DNA from: Nostocoides sp. HKS02
Lineage (GTDB): Bacteria > Actinomycetota > Actinomycetes > Actinomycetales > Dermatophilaceae
Direction of reading: 5' to 3'
Length of the DNA stretch: 64,000 nucleotides
Assembly (NCBI RefSeq): GCF_009707485.1
Contig: NZ_CP046121.1
Coordinates: 2,418,001-2,482,000, forward strand
The position numbers and the translations under genes were made by a program. The notes under the pieces are model-generated. The model worked only from the letters and a program-made list of their open reading frames with translations. It was not told the DNA's origin and searched no databases. Shown piece after piece: positions 28,299-37,479 of the stretch; position 1 is the first letter of the stretch; the number at the start of each line of letters is the position of its first letter.

Positions 28299-28730
28299 GT
28301 GACCGAGGTGGATCCTGAGGACGACGCGATCCAACGGTTCGTGGTGCGCCACTTCCGGTACGACTCCGCACGCCGGGAGCGTCGGCACGTGGTCGTCGCC
28401 GCCTACGACAACGAGCCGGAGTTCATGGCTCGGATCGAGCAAGAGCAGCTCCAGCTCGACCGGCGCCGGGCGAGCGGAACACCGGTCGATCCCAGCGAGC
28501 ACGTGACCGGCGTGGTCCATGACCCGGGCCATTCACGACTCGCCGCGAACGGCCGCCTGGTCAAGCGCGCCTTTCGCCATGGCGTGGGTGCTGGCCCGTG
28601 GCTGGACGACGTCGAGCTTCCGCGCAACATGGGGGTGATGCGTCCAAGTGATCCTCCAGACCCGCATCACGTGCCTGCCGTGAAGCGAGCCCTGCAGACG
28701 CTCCGCCGCGTGTGGGCCGCCCGCAGCTGA
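28299..28730 (+). CDS. Hypothetical soluble protein
   Basis: 143 residues, highly charged: RFVVRHFRYDSARRERRHVV, then a central EPEFMARIEQEQLQLDRRR helix, HVTGVVHDPGHSRLAA and a basic end. No membrane segment or known motif. I do not recognise the family; the charge pattern suggests a cytoplasmic protein. GTG start supported by an upstream TAGGCT. It is followed by a 195-bp gap that ends in the amylase terminator. Confidence 0.5.
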   Translation: MTEVDPEDDAIQRFVVRHFRYDSARRERRHVVVAAYDNEPEFMARIEQEQLQLDRRRASGTPVDPSEHVTGVVHDPGHSRLAANGRLVKRAFRHGVGAGPWLDDVELPRNMGVMRPSDPPDPHHVPAVKRALQTLRRVWAARS

Positions 28731-28865
28731 GGGTCGTACCTGAGGCAGGGCGGCTGGACTTTCATCTTCGCCGGCATCGCGTGGCGCAGCGTCATGGAGG
28801 CGGCTCCTGACCCGCCCATGCGCGCACCGGATCGCCTTGTCCTGCAACGAACCCGGCAGCGTTGA

Positions 28866-28905
28866 TCTCCCCGAATCGGGGCCAGTTGGCCCCGATTCGG
28901 GGAGA
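28866..28905 (-). terminator. 19-bp perfect hairpin after the alpha-amylase gene
   Basis: The two 19-base arms (28866-28884 and 28887-28905) are perfectly complementary, with the bases GT between them. It starts 20 bp past the amylase stop on the minus strand. The stem is unusually long and perfect; the hairpin can also stop transcription from the left. Confidence 0.75.
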
Positions 28906-28925
28906 CGCGGGCAGTCGACAGCTCC

Positions 28926-30488
28926 TCAGAGCTTGTTCTGCCGGTCCAACGCGACGGCACTGAAGGCCCCCACGAGGACCGTGGCAGTCCCGTCGGCGTT
29001 CACGTGCACCGGTGTCGCGCCGTTGGTGCACTGGCCACCGGCCGCCTTGCTGATCGTGACGTCGCAGTAGCTGCCCTGCGCGAGCCCGGTCTGCACGGTG
29101 ACGGTCTGCGCAGCCGCGCCGTTGTTGAACGCCGCCCACCCGCGGTGGCCCTTGCTGAAGGCGATGACGTTGTCGCCGTCGGTCCAGAAGTTCGACCGGG
29201 CCGCGGTGCCGACGTCGTTGTGCCAGCCCACCATCCCGAGGATCCCCGGGTTGCGGTGGGTGCACGTCCACTGCCCGTTGCTGCAGTCGGCGTCGGCGAT
29301 GATGCCGTTCGCGTCAGACGGCGGCGAGTCGTCGGCGGTGTTCCAGTTGAACCCGGAGAACACCTGCGGGTGACCGTAGCCGTCGGCGAGCAGCCACTCG
29401 TTGGCGAGGAGGTAGCGAGCGCCGTCCTTGTAGTTCAGCGCGTCGCCGTTGCGCTCGGTGTCGTGGTTGGTCACGAACGAGAGCGTCTTGGCGCTCGGCG
29501 TGAGGCCGGAGCCGGCACCGAAGACCTCGAGCGTCGCGAGGCTGCCGACGTGGTCCTTCTGGTAGCTCTTGAACGCGTCGCGGATCTGCTTCACGTCGTC
29601 GAGTCCGAGGACGTTGCCGCTCGTGGTGAACGCCTGCGGCGAGAGTATGCCGGGGGCGCCGCCGAAGACCTCGAGGGCCCAATACGGCTTCACGTGGTCC
29701 TTGGTCCGGTGCAGCAGCGCGTAGATGGCGTCCAGGTCGGACTGGCCGACGTGCTTGGCCGCATCCACCCGGAACCCGGAGACGCCATAGCCGATCAGCG
29801 TGTTGAGGTAGTCGGCCAGGGTGTTCTGGACCTGCGGGCTGGAGGTGTCGAGGTCGGCCAGGCCCAGCAGCTCGCACTTGAACACCTGGTGCTTGTTGTT
29901 GAAGTCGTCGATCCCGCCCGTGGCCGTCGGGCACTGGTCCGGCCCGGTCCCCTGGTGGTGGAAGTTGCTCGCGTCATAGACGCCCGGGTAGCTGAAGTGC
30001 GTGTAGGTCCGGCCGCCATACGAGGTGCTGCCCTGCCCCGTCATGTGGTTGATCACCGCGTCGACGTAGACGCGCACCCCCGCCGCCCGACACGCGCTCA
30101 CCATGGCCTTGAACTGCGCCTCCGAGCCCATCCGGCTCGTCAAGGCATAGTCGACCGGCTGGTAGACCTCCCACCACGGATGCAGGACCGTGGCGCTCCC
30201 GTCGCCGAGGGAGGTCCGCTTCAGCGAATCCTGGGGCGGCGCGACCTGCACGCCCTTGAAGCCGGCCGGGCCGAGGACGTTCGTGCACTCCGCGCCCACC
30301 GAGTTCCAGTTCCACTCGAACAGGTTGACCGTGACGCCCGGCACGTCAGTGCGAGCGCTGTGCTCCCGCGGGGTGCCACCCGAGGCCGACCCCGTGATGG
30401 CGAAGCCCGCAGCCAGTACCGTTGCCGCCGCCAACGCCGTATGCCGCGCCGCACCCCGGTGAAGGCGGCGCGCAAGACTTGTGTACAT
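28926..30488 (-). CDS. Secreted alpha-amylase (GH13)
   Basis: 520 residues. A signal peptide (RRLHRGAARHTALAAATVLAAG) is followed by the GH13 barrel. Conserved regions are region I YVDAVINHM, region II GFRVDAAKHVG with the nucleophile Asp, region III ALEVFGG with the acid/base Glu and region IV FVTNHDTERNG. An all-beta C-domain ends the protein, and no starch-binding module is present. It cleaves alpha-1,4 glucans outside the cell. ATG 30488 has a strong AAAGGAG. Cys pairs suit an exported enzyme. It resembles streptomycete-type amylases. Confidence 0.93.
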   Translation of the reverse strand: MYTSLARRLHRGAARHTALAAATVLAAGFAITGSASGGTPREHSARTDVPGVTVNLFEWNWNSVGAECTNVLGPAGFKGVQVAPPQDSLKRTSLGDGSATVLHPWWEVYQPVDYALTSRMGSEAQFKAMVSACRAAGVRVYVDAVINHMTGQGSTSYGGRTYTHFSYPGVYDASNFHHQGTGPDQCPTATGGIDDFNNKHQVFKCELLGLADLDTSSPQVQNTLADYLNTLIGYGVSGFRVDAAKHVGQSDLDAIYALLHRTKDHVKPYWALEVFGGAPGILSPQAFTTSGNVLGLDDVKQIRDAFKSYQKDHVGSLATLEVFGAGSGLTPSAKTLSFVTNHDTERNGDALNYKDGARYLLANEWLLADGYGHPQVFSGFNWNTADDSPPSDANGIIADADCSNGQWTCTHRNPGILGMVGWHNDVGTAARSNFWTDGDNVIAFSKGHRGWAAFNNGAAAQTVTVQTGLAQGSYCDVTISKAAGGQCTNGATPVHVNADGTATVLVGAFSAVALDRQNKL

Positions 30489-30667
30489 CAGCACTCCTTT
30501 GTGCTCGACAAGGAACGCTGAGCGACAGCGCCCCGTCGTTCATCGTGACGCAGATCACATCCCGTCGCCACCGCGCCGCAAGCCCCGGCTGGTGCCGAAC
30601 GGGTGCATTTCCCCTCAATTGCGTCAGGCCATCGAATCCGCTCACGCCAGTAGAGGACGATGGCGAC

Positions 30668-31057
30668 ATGACCTCCACACGCGACAATGCCGAAAGGGCG
30701 GACATCTTCACGCGGCTCGCCTCGAAGACCTCCAAGGTGCTCGGGCACGCCTGGGTGTTCGCCGCAGCCGTGGCGGTGCTCATCGTCTGGGCGCTCACCG
30801 GTCCCCTGCTGGGCTTCTCGAACACCTGGCAGCTGATCATCAACACCGGCACGACGATCGTCACGTTCCTGATGGTGTTCATCATCCAGAACACCCAGAA
30901 CCGCGACAGCGCCGCGCTCCACGTGAAGCTGGATGCCGTCATGCGCGAGCTGCAGGTGAACAACGCCAAGCTCTACGGGGCCGAAGACGAGGGCGAGAAG
31001 GAGCTGGAGGAGCAACGGCATCGCTTCGAGGAACAAGCACAAGCCGACGAGCGCTGA
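30668..31057 (+). CDS. Low-affinity iron permease family protein
   Basis: 129 residues. Two transmembrane helices (HAWVFAAAVAVLIVWAL and WQLIINTGTTIVTFLMVFII) are followed by QNTQNRDSAALHVKLDAV, the hallmark of the PF04120 'low affinity iron permease' family, and a charged coiled tail. The name comes from yeast Fet4; bacterial transport activity is unproven. GACGAT lies six bases before the ATG. The next gene starts 32 bp later on the same strand with its own Shine-Dalgarno. Confidence 0.85.
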   Translation: MTSTRDNAERADIFTRLASKTSKVLGHAWVFAAAVAVLIVWALTGPLLGFSNTWQLIINTGTTIVTFLMVFIIQNTQNRDSAALHVKLDAVMRELQVNNAKLYGAEDEGEKELEEQRHRFEEQAQADER

Positions 31058-31089
31058 CCCCCGGATCACCGGTGAAGGAAGGGCGGCGG

Positions 31090-32408
31090 ATGCCACCTGC
31101 GGAGCGCTTCGAAGGGTCTCGATGGCGGCAGCTGGCCGACTGGGCCTGGCCGAGCCATCCCGCGCAGTGGCGTGACGTCCCCCGGCGGCTGCGACCCACC
31201 CTCGTCACGGTGTTCCGGCTCAGCGCGGCCGCGGTCGTCGCCTACCTGATCTCCCAGGTACTGACCCACGGCGCGCTCGACCTCACCGGCCCACTGACCG
31301 CCCTCCTGGTCGTCCAGGCGTCGGCGTTCTCGACGATCAAGATGGGCGCGGTCCGGGTGGGCGCGGTGCTGTCCGGCATCCTCGTGGCGACGCTGCTGTC
31401 GACCTGGATCGGGCTGACCTGGTGGAGCCTCGGCGCCGCGATCGCCGCATCCCTGCTGTTGGCCAAGGTGCTGCGCCTCGGCGAGCAGGCGCTCGAGACC
31501 CCGATCAGCGCCATGCTCATCCTGGGCGTCAGCAACCACGACGTCGCCGCCCAGACACGGATCCTCACCACCCTGATCGGCGCTGCCGTCGGCGTCGCGT
31601 TCAACCTCATCTACCCGCCCGCGATGCCCACGGGACCGGCGCGGCAGGCCCTGTTGCGGGTGGTCGAGGCCGCGGCAGCCCCGCTGGATGCCGCCGCCGA
31701 CGCGCTCATCGACGGTCCGGTGACGCGGGCGCAGGTCGACGAGTGGATCGGTCGGGTGCGCTCGGCGAATCGCGAGGTCGCCCAGGCCACCTCGGTGATC
31801 GCCCTGCTCAAGGACAGCCGCCGCTTCAACCCGCGCGCCCTGGGGACCGTCGACGTCGAGCCCGTCCTCGCCTCGGCGCTCGACAGCCTCGAGCACTGCC
31901 TGTTGGCCATCCGCGCGCTGTTCTCCGTCCTGCTCGCAGAGGTGCCCCCGAGGAGGAACCCGACGACCCCTACGGCGGTGAGCTGCGGACGGCATTCGCC
32001 GTCGTCCTGCACGACACCGCTGACTGCCTGCGCGCGTTCGGGAGCCTGGTCATCGCCGAGGCGGAGGGACGTGAGCAAGAGACCGAGCAGGCCCTCGCCG
32101 AGAGCCTCGACATCCTCCGCGAGACCCAGGCCATTCTGACCGAGCTCATCCTGGTCGACGCCCGCGAGGACACCTCGTCGTGGCTGCTGCGCGGGTCGAT
32201 CCTCGCCGCCGTGGAGCAGGTCCTGTCACGGCTCAACCTCGAGGACCGTGCCCGGATCCACCGACGCTGGCAGGAGGAGCAGCAACGTCGCCCGCTCGCC
32301 CAGCTCCCCCAGATCGTCCAGGACGTACTTCCCCACCCCGAGCGGCCCTACCCCCGCGGGCTGGAGCCGGGGCGCAGCCGGCGGCGCCGACCTGCCCCCG
32401 ACGAGTGA
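31090..32408 (+). pseudogene. FUSC/aromatic-acid-exporter-like membrane protein, one frameshift
   Basis: Start ATG with GAAGGA upstream. The N-terminal 180 residues hold six hydrophobic helices with the FUSC/ArAE pattern (LTALLVVQASAFSTIKMGAV). The rest is a long helical cytoplasmic domain. The frame breaks at a five-C run at 31945-31949. With one more C it continues VPPEEEPDDPYGGELR and ends at 32408, giving 439 residues. The restored protein is coherent, so a lost C in the read consensus is likely. Possible role: export of aromatic or amphiphilic compounds. Confidence 0.7.
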
Positions 32409-32459
32409 CGTCCACCCACGCGTGGGGCGCCACCCCGCGGCATACGCGAGGATGGGTGT

Positions 32460-33113
32460 ATGCCGGACATCTCCCCTTCCCCTGGTGGGGTGCGCGTCGA
32501 GCGCGTCGTGACCACCGGGTCCCTGACCAGAGCCCATGGCGACCTCACGCTGGAGAACAACACCTGGATCATCGGCGACGACGACGAGTGCGTGATCGTC
32601 GATGCCGGGCACGACGGACGCGCCATCGTCAAGGCCATCGCGCGCGGTCGGGCCGTGAAGGCGGTGCTGGTCACGCACGGTCACTTCGACCACCTCGACG
32701 CGGTGGGCGAGGTGTGCGACGGCACCCGCGCACCGGCATACCTCCATCCGGCGGACCGCTTCTTGTGGGACGAGTACTACCCCGTGACCCCGGACGGCGA
32801 CCTGGCCGACGGCGACACGTTCACGGTCGGCGATGTGGAGCTGACGGTCCTGCACACGCCGGGGCACACCCCCGGGTCGTGCTCGTTCCACGCGCCGGCG
32901 CTGGGGGCCGTCTTCACCGGCGACACGCTGTTCCCGGGCGGGCCGGGGGCGACGCGCCACGACTACAGCGACTTCACCACGATCATCGACTCGGTGCGCA
33001 CCCGGTTGTTCACCCTGCCCGGCGACACGGTGGTCCTGCCCGGCCACGGTGACACCACGGTGATCGCCGAGGAGGCACCACACCTGCAGGAGTGGGTCGA
33101 CCGCGGCTGGTGA
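32460..33113 (+). CDS. Metallo-beta-lactamase fold hydrolase (glyoxalase II-like)
   Basis: 217 residues. Zinc motif VLVTHGHFDHLDAV, then His in LHTPGHTPGSC, Asp in FTGDTLFPGGPGAT and His in VVLPGHGDTTVI. This set is typical of hydroxyacylglutathione-hydrolase-like enzymes in actinobacteria, which lack glutathione; a mycothiol or other thioester substrate is possible. GAGGAT lies six bases before the ATG. A 12-bp palindrome CCCACGCGTGGG sits at 32415-32426, near the -35 position. Confidence 0.9.
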   Translation: MPDISPSPGGVRVERVVTTGSLTRAHGDLTLENNTWIIGDDDECVIVDAGHDGRAIVKAIARGRAVKAVLVTHGHFDHLDAVGEVCDGTRAPAYLHPADRFLWDEYYPVTPDGDLADGDTFTVGDVELTVLHTPGHTPGSCSFHAPALGAVFTGDTLFPGGPGATRHDYSDFTTIIDSVRTRLFTLPGDTVVLPGHGDTTVIAEEAPHLQEWVDRGW

Positions 33114-33135
33114 GCACGCTGGTGAACGCGCCGGC

Positions 33136-33288
33136 TCAGAGCAGCATGCGCCCGGCGAGGACCAGCAGGACCGCCGCGGCATAGAGCAGGGCGGCGACGA
33201 CGACCACCGCGACCACGACGTGGCCGATCCACCAGCGCGACGCATGGTGGGGCAGATGGACGTTCAGGTGAGTCAGATCTGTGCGCAC
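33136..33288 (-). CDS. 50-residue single-pass membrane protein
   Basis: A small ORF. It begins VRTDLTHLNVHLPHHASRWW, has one long hydrophobic helix rich in Val and Ala, and ends AGRMLL. The GTG is preceded by AGGGGGTG, and a 15-bp inverted repeat (GTGCGCACTGCGCAC, 33281-33295) covers the start. No family known. It probably sits in the membrane with a His-rich outer or inner N-terminus (His 7, 11, 14, 15). Confidence 0.55.
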   Translation of the reverse strand: MRTDLTHLNVHLPHHASRWWIGHVVVAVVVVAALLYAAAVLLVLAGRMLL

Positions 33289-33378
33289 TGCGCACCCCCT
33301 TCATCAGGACCCGGCCTGCTTCGAGGGTACGACTTCGGCGGTGGAGGTGGGGTGAAGCAGCCGCCTCGGCGCGCCGGG

Positions 33379-33627
33379 TCAGCCGGTGTAGCCCTCGACG
33401 GTGCGGGCGTCGCGCACCTGCGCGCCGTCGGGGTTCTCGCCGAACTCGCGGCGGGCCCGCCTCTGTCGCAGCAGGTCCCAGCACTGGTCGAGCTCCACCT
33501 CGACGTTGCGCAACCGCTGGTTCTCCTCCTCGACGCTGATCTCGCCGGCCCCCAGACGTGACCGGAGCCCGTGCTCCTCGTCGATGAGGTCCCTGATCCG
33601 TTGCTGGATGTCGATGTCGTTGGCCAC
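33379..33627 (-). CDS. DUF2630 family protein
   Basis: 82 residues. IQQRIRDLIDEEHGLRSRL, a heptad-like helix, then VEVELDQCWDLLRQRRARRE is the DUF2630 pattern, common in actinobacteria. It should be a small soluble helical protein; function unknown. The GTG start lies six bases after CATAGT (33634-33639), so the mRNA is probably leaderless. Confidence 0.88.
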   Translation of the reverse strand: MANDIDIQQRIRDLIDEEHGLRSRLGAGEISVEEENQRLRNVEVELDQCWDLLRQRRARREFGENPDGAQVRDARTVEGYTG

Positions 33628-33685
33628 GAGCCCACTATGGCACCGGGCCCTATCGCTCGCGAGGGGTCGCTGGTTTCATGGACGG

Positions 33686-35651
33686 GTGGCCCCACCGGGC
33701 GTCCGGAACCGGGAGCCGCTGGCCTGCGTCGTGGTCAGGGGCGGTGGGGTCGCGGGCCTGGCCGACGCGGTGCATCGCCTCGCACCACCCCTGTCCGGCC
33801 CGGCGGTCGTGCTGGCGCGCCTGTGCCAACCCACGCCGGCCAGTGCTGCCGTGGTGCACGAGGTGGTCGACCTGCTCATCGAGGCGGGATGCGTCGAGGT
33901 GTCGGTCGGGTCCGCCCTCCTGGCCTACGACCGCGACCGGGGCCACCAGTCGGTCTATGACCTCGCCCAGCTGGCCGGGCTGCGCGGGCGCACGGAGCGG
34001 GGCCGGGCCTACGACCTGGTCGACCTCGGCGCCGAACTGGTGGAGGCGCCCGTGCCGCAGACCGCAGTCCTGCACGGACGGCCCGTGTCGTCGGTGTGGA
34101 CGCACACGGCCACCCGAGTGGTGGTGGGCCGCGCCGTGACCGACCTCGTCGACGGGTATGCCGGGTGCCTGGCCACCCTGCTCGGCGCCGCGCAGGAGGT
34201 GGCTGGCGCCGAAGGTGCGGACGTGGCGGTCGACCTGCTGACCCACCTGCCCCCGACCTTCGTCGTGGTCGACGCGCTCCGGCCGAGCGTCGGCGCGGAC
34301 GGGGCTCGACTCCCGGACCCCGTCGACAGCGGGATCCTCGTGGTGGGCACCGACGCCCTCGTGGCCGACTCGGCGCTGGCGGCGCTCCTCGGGGTGGACC
34401 GCTCGGCGTCCCGGCTCACCCAGCGGGCCGTCGAGCGACTCGGCTCCCCCGCGGGAGTGGTCGACGGCGAGCTGTCTGCCGTCGTCGGCGCCCGCAGTGC
34501 CCATCCGCTCGCCCGCGCGACCGCTCGTCAGGTGGCCTCCGACCCGCGATGGGAGCGGATGCTCAGCGCGGCAATCGGTGGCCCGGATCCGCAGGCGGCG
34601 CCCGCCGATCCTGTGCTGGGCACGATCCGGGGGCTGCTCACGCCACTCGTGGCCGCGGCGGACGATGCGGTCGGCCAGACCGCGCTCACGGCCGTGTTGG
34701 GAGCAGCCGCAGGGCTCCAGCTCGGCACCCAGGCCTGGTCCACCGGGTACGACAAGGGTGCGGTGGAGCACCGCGAGGCGCCCCTGGGGTTCGACCCCGC
34801 GGCATACCCGGGCGGTGACTACGACACGCTCCCCGAGTTCTTCGCACCGTTCGACGCGTTGCTCGACGCGCTGCCGACCAACGCCGAGGGCATGCGCTGG
34901 CGCCTCGTCGACGCCGCCACGGTGTTCGAGATGGGCCGCGAGCTCGCCGCCGACTTCGACGAGTTCGTGGCCCGCGTCGACGTGGCCGCGGGGATCAGCC
35001 TCATGGCTGACTACCTCGGTGGCCGCCGGGTCGCGGTGCCCGGGGGCGACGATCGCGAGGGCGGTCCTGCCACCGGACGGACCCGGCAGGCCGAGCGCAA
35101 CCTGTACCTGCCCCAGCCGAACTACCTCGCCTGGTGGGGTGGGCAGCCGATCGATGTCTGCAAGATTGAGCTCGTCGAGCGACAGCCGGACTGGCACCGG
35201 TTGACGTGGCGAACCATCAACAGCCCCAACGGTTCTGCAACGTATGACGACGGGAGCCTGACCTTCACCAGAGCAGGCGCCGGGCCTGACGCGCGCACCC
35301 GGGTGGTGGTGCGCGGCCGACAGCTTGTTCAGCCTGCCGCCCGCGTGGGCGGGGGTAGATCTGGCCGCGGTGCCCGAGGTCCGGAACCCGTTGCTCGAGG
35401 AGGCCTACCGGCGCTTCTTCACGACGACGTTCGACAACCTCGAGGCGTGCTTCGAGGGGCGCGAGTTCCGGATCGGACGACCGCCTGCCGACCCCACCGA
35501 ACCGCTGCTGACCCATGCGGCGGATCTGCTGCTCGGACTGGCCAGGGACTGGCTCAGCGGCGACGCGCGCGGGGACCACCGGTCCGCGGGCGACCACCCG
35601 GCCGAGACCGTCGACCCGCAGGGTTTCCGGCACGTCCGGGGCTCCCGGTGA
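33686..35651 (+). pseudogene. DUF362-like protein with extra C-terminal domain, one frameshift
   Basis: About 654 residues when repaired. Residues 1-230 resemble DUF362 proteins (HEVVDLLIEAGCVEVSVGSA; VDLLTHLPPTFVVVDALRPS). A middle part and a C-terminal region (NYLAWWGGQPIDVCKIELV; EEAYRRFFTTTFDNLEACF) are unassigned. The frame breaks at an extra T (35325-35326) in GCTTGTTC; without it the reading continues GRQLFSLPPAWAGVDLA. The stop overlaps the GTG of the epimerase by 4 bp, so the two are coupled. The start has TTTCAT six bases before it. Sequencing error likely. Confidence 0.6.
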
Positions 35652-36787
35652 AGATCGCCGTCACCGGCGCGACCGGCCTCGTCGGGGGTCAGGTCGTCCG
35701 GGCAGCCCTGGCGGCGGGGCACGACGTCCGGGCGATCACCCGCGACGCGTCGCGCGACCAGACGCTCCGGATCGGCGCCCACCAGGTCGAGCGCGTCGCC
35801 GCGGCCCTCACCGATCGCGCCGCCCTGGCGGCTGCCGTGGCCGGATGTGACGCACTGGTGCACTGCGCGGCCGTCTACGCCTTCGGTGCCGCGCGGGCCG
35901 ACGAGATGGCCCGGGTCAACGCCGACGGCACCGGCACCGTCCTCGAGGCGGCAGCCGACGCCGGGGTTGAGCGCGCTGTCGTCACCTCCTCCTCGGTGAC
36001 CTGCGGGTCGAGCAGCACTCCGCGGGCACGCAGCGAGACCGACCACCTCGGCGCCGAGCCCGTTCCGGCGTACTACGCGAGCAAGGTCGCCCAGGAGGAG
36101 GTGGCCCTGGAGACCGCCGAACGCCGCGGCATACCAGTGGTCGTCGCATTGCCCACCGTGATCCTCGGCGGCCCGTTCACGCGGCTCGCCCCCAGCAACG
36201 CCATCGTGCTGCGCTACCTGCTCGACCCGACGCGGAGTACGTACGCCGGCGGGTGCAACGTCGTGGATGCTCGCGACGTCGGCGCAGGACACCTGACCCT
36301 GCTCGAGCGGGGCGTCCCCGGCGAGCGCTACCTGCTGGGCGGCGAAGACCTCTCGTGGCGCATGCTGCACAGCATCGTGGCCGACCTCGCCGGACTCCCC
36401 GGGCCGTTCGCCGAGATGCCCGCGGGCAGCGCGTGGGCTGCCTCCGCGGCCGCGGAGCTCTGGGCTCGCGTCACCGGCACGGAGCCGCTCTCGACACGCG
36501 ACGAGGCCCAGACCGTGGGCCGCTACTACTGGTACACCTCGGCGAAGGCCCACCAGCTGGGGTATGCCGCGCAGCCGGCCCGCGCGGCGGTCGCCTCGTC
36601 GCTGGCGTGGCTGGCGATCAGCGCCGACCTGCCCCGCTGGGCGCGCGAGGGGCTGCGGCTGCACGCGGAGGTGCGCGCAGCGAGGCCGCTGGTGCCCGCG
36701 CCGTTGGCCGACGAGGCCTCGGCGCCCGCCCCGGTCAGGACGCGACCTCCACGGTCACGTCCAGGGTCGCTTCGTCGCCCCCGCTGA
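35648..36787 (+). CDS. NAD(P)-dependent epimerase/dehydratase-like SDR
   Basis: 379 residues of the extended SDR family. The Rossmann motif VTGATGLVGGQVVRAA, the catalytic YYASK (with Ser in VTSSSVTCGS) and the downstream PTVILGGPF are typical. It resembles dihydroflavonol-4-reductase/3-beta-HSD-like enzymes. A charged Ala-rich tail closes the protein. It is coupled to the DUF362-like gene by a GTGA overlap, hinting at a shared pathway. The last 53 bp overlap the convergent gene of the five-gene cluster. Confidence 0.87.
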   Translation: MKIAVTGATGLVGGQVVRAALAAGHDVRAITRDASRDQTLRIGAHQVERVAAALTDRAALAAAVAGCDALVHCAAVYAFGAARADEMARVNADGTGTVLEAAADAGVERAVVTSSSVTCGSSSTPRARSETDHLGAEPVPAYYASKVAQEEVALETAERRGIPVVVALPTVILGGPFTRLAPSNAIVLRYLLDPTRSTYAGGCNVVDARDVGAGHLTLLERGVPGERYLLGGEDLSWRMLHSIVADLAGLPGPFAEMPAGSAWAASAAAELWARVTGTEPLSTRDEAQTVGRYYWYTSAKAHQLGYAAQPARAAVASSLAWLAISADLPRWAREGLRLHAEVRAARPLVPAPLADEASAPAPVRTRPPRSRPGSLRRPR

Positions 36788-37466
36788 CCTCGACCGTGCC
36801 GAGGTAGCGCTCTCCGGGCTGCACCAGGTCGGCGGCCAGCTCGGCGGCCAGCTCGACCTGCTCCTCGCCGCCCGCGGGGATCGTCACCTGGTCCGGGTCG
36901 ACCGTCAGTGCCACGGCGATCGCCGTGCCGCCGAGGTCACGAAGCTCGCTGGGGCGCAGGACGACCCGTCGGGTGCGCGGGTGCCGGTTGGCCACGGTGA
37001 CGGACGCGCGGGCTGTCTCGCCGGGTGCGGCCCGCAGGGTCACGGCAAGCCGTCGCGCACCGCCGGGCTCGCCGCTGGCGGACCCCGTCGCGCCGCCCGA
37101 TGAGCCGCCCTCCGCGTCGTCTGCGGTGGGTCCCCGCCGCCGGGCCTGGTCGCGACGTCCGGCTCGGGCGCCCGCTGCCGAGGTGTCGCTGATGATCCGG
37201 GCGGCAGTCCGGCTGCCGAGGGCCATCAGCTCCCCGGCGTAGTCCAGGCCGAGCGCCCCGACCTCGCGCCAGTAGCGCGCCCCCTCACGGCTCACGGCGT
37301 CGAGGTACGCGCGCCCGGTCGTGGTGCGGTCCACGTCACCGGCGAGGGTGGCGCGACCGAGCTCCAGCGACTGCCGCGCGAAGCTGGCCTGGGCCTGCAG
37401 CGCCTGGCGCGCCAGCTCCGTGATCCGGGTCAGCGTCTCGTCGGACGCTGGGGTGTGCTCACTCAT
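36735..37466 (-). CDS. Two-domain protein: helical (phasin-like) + Ig-like, unknown role
   Basis: 243 residues. Residues 1-85 form an amphipathic helical segment (LARQALQAQASFARQSLELG; GALGLDYAGELMALGSRTA) that looks like phasins or other granule/lipid-surface proteins. An Arg- and Ser-rich linker leads to a C-terminal beta domain of the NEW3/Ig-like kind (VTVANRHPRTRRVVLRPSEL; VTIPAGGEEQVELAAELAAD). The ATG has a strong AGGAGGAGGT. It is last in the five-gene cluster and lies 13 bp after the His-rich gene. The phasin comparison is mine, not proven. Confidence 0.6.
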   Translation of the reverse strand: MSEHTPASDETLTRITELARQALQAQASFARQSLELGRATLAGDVDRTTTGRAYLDAVSREGARYWREVGALGLDYAGELMALGSRTAARIISDTSAAGARAGRRDQARRRGPTADDAEGGSSGGATGSASGEPGGARRLAVTLRAAPGETARASVTVANRHPRTRRVVLRPSELRDLGGTAIAVALTVDPDQVTIPAGGEEQVELAAELAADLVQPGERYLGTVEVSGGDEATLDVTVEVAS

Positions 37467-37479
37467 CGGGACCTCCTCC

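Noticed and set aside
31027..31040. Reverse complement of GCTTGTTC at the end of the iron-permease-like gene as a further frameshift
   Set aside because: The current frame already ends normally with a charged tail; the alternative frame gives no better protein.
33650..35197. 515-codon minus-strand frame opposite the DUF362-like gene
   Set aside because: Shadow frame. The sense protein shows recognisable segments and a coupled downstream gene.
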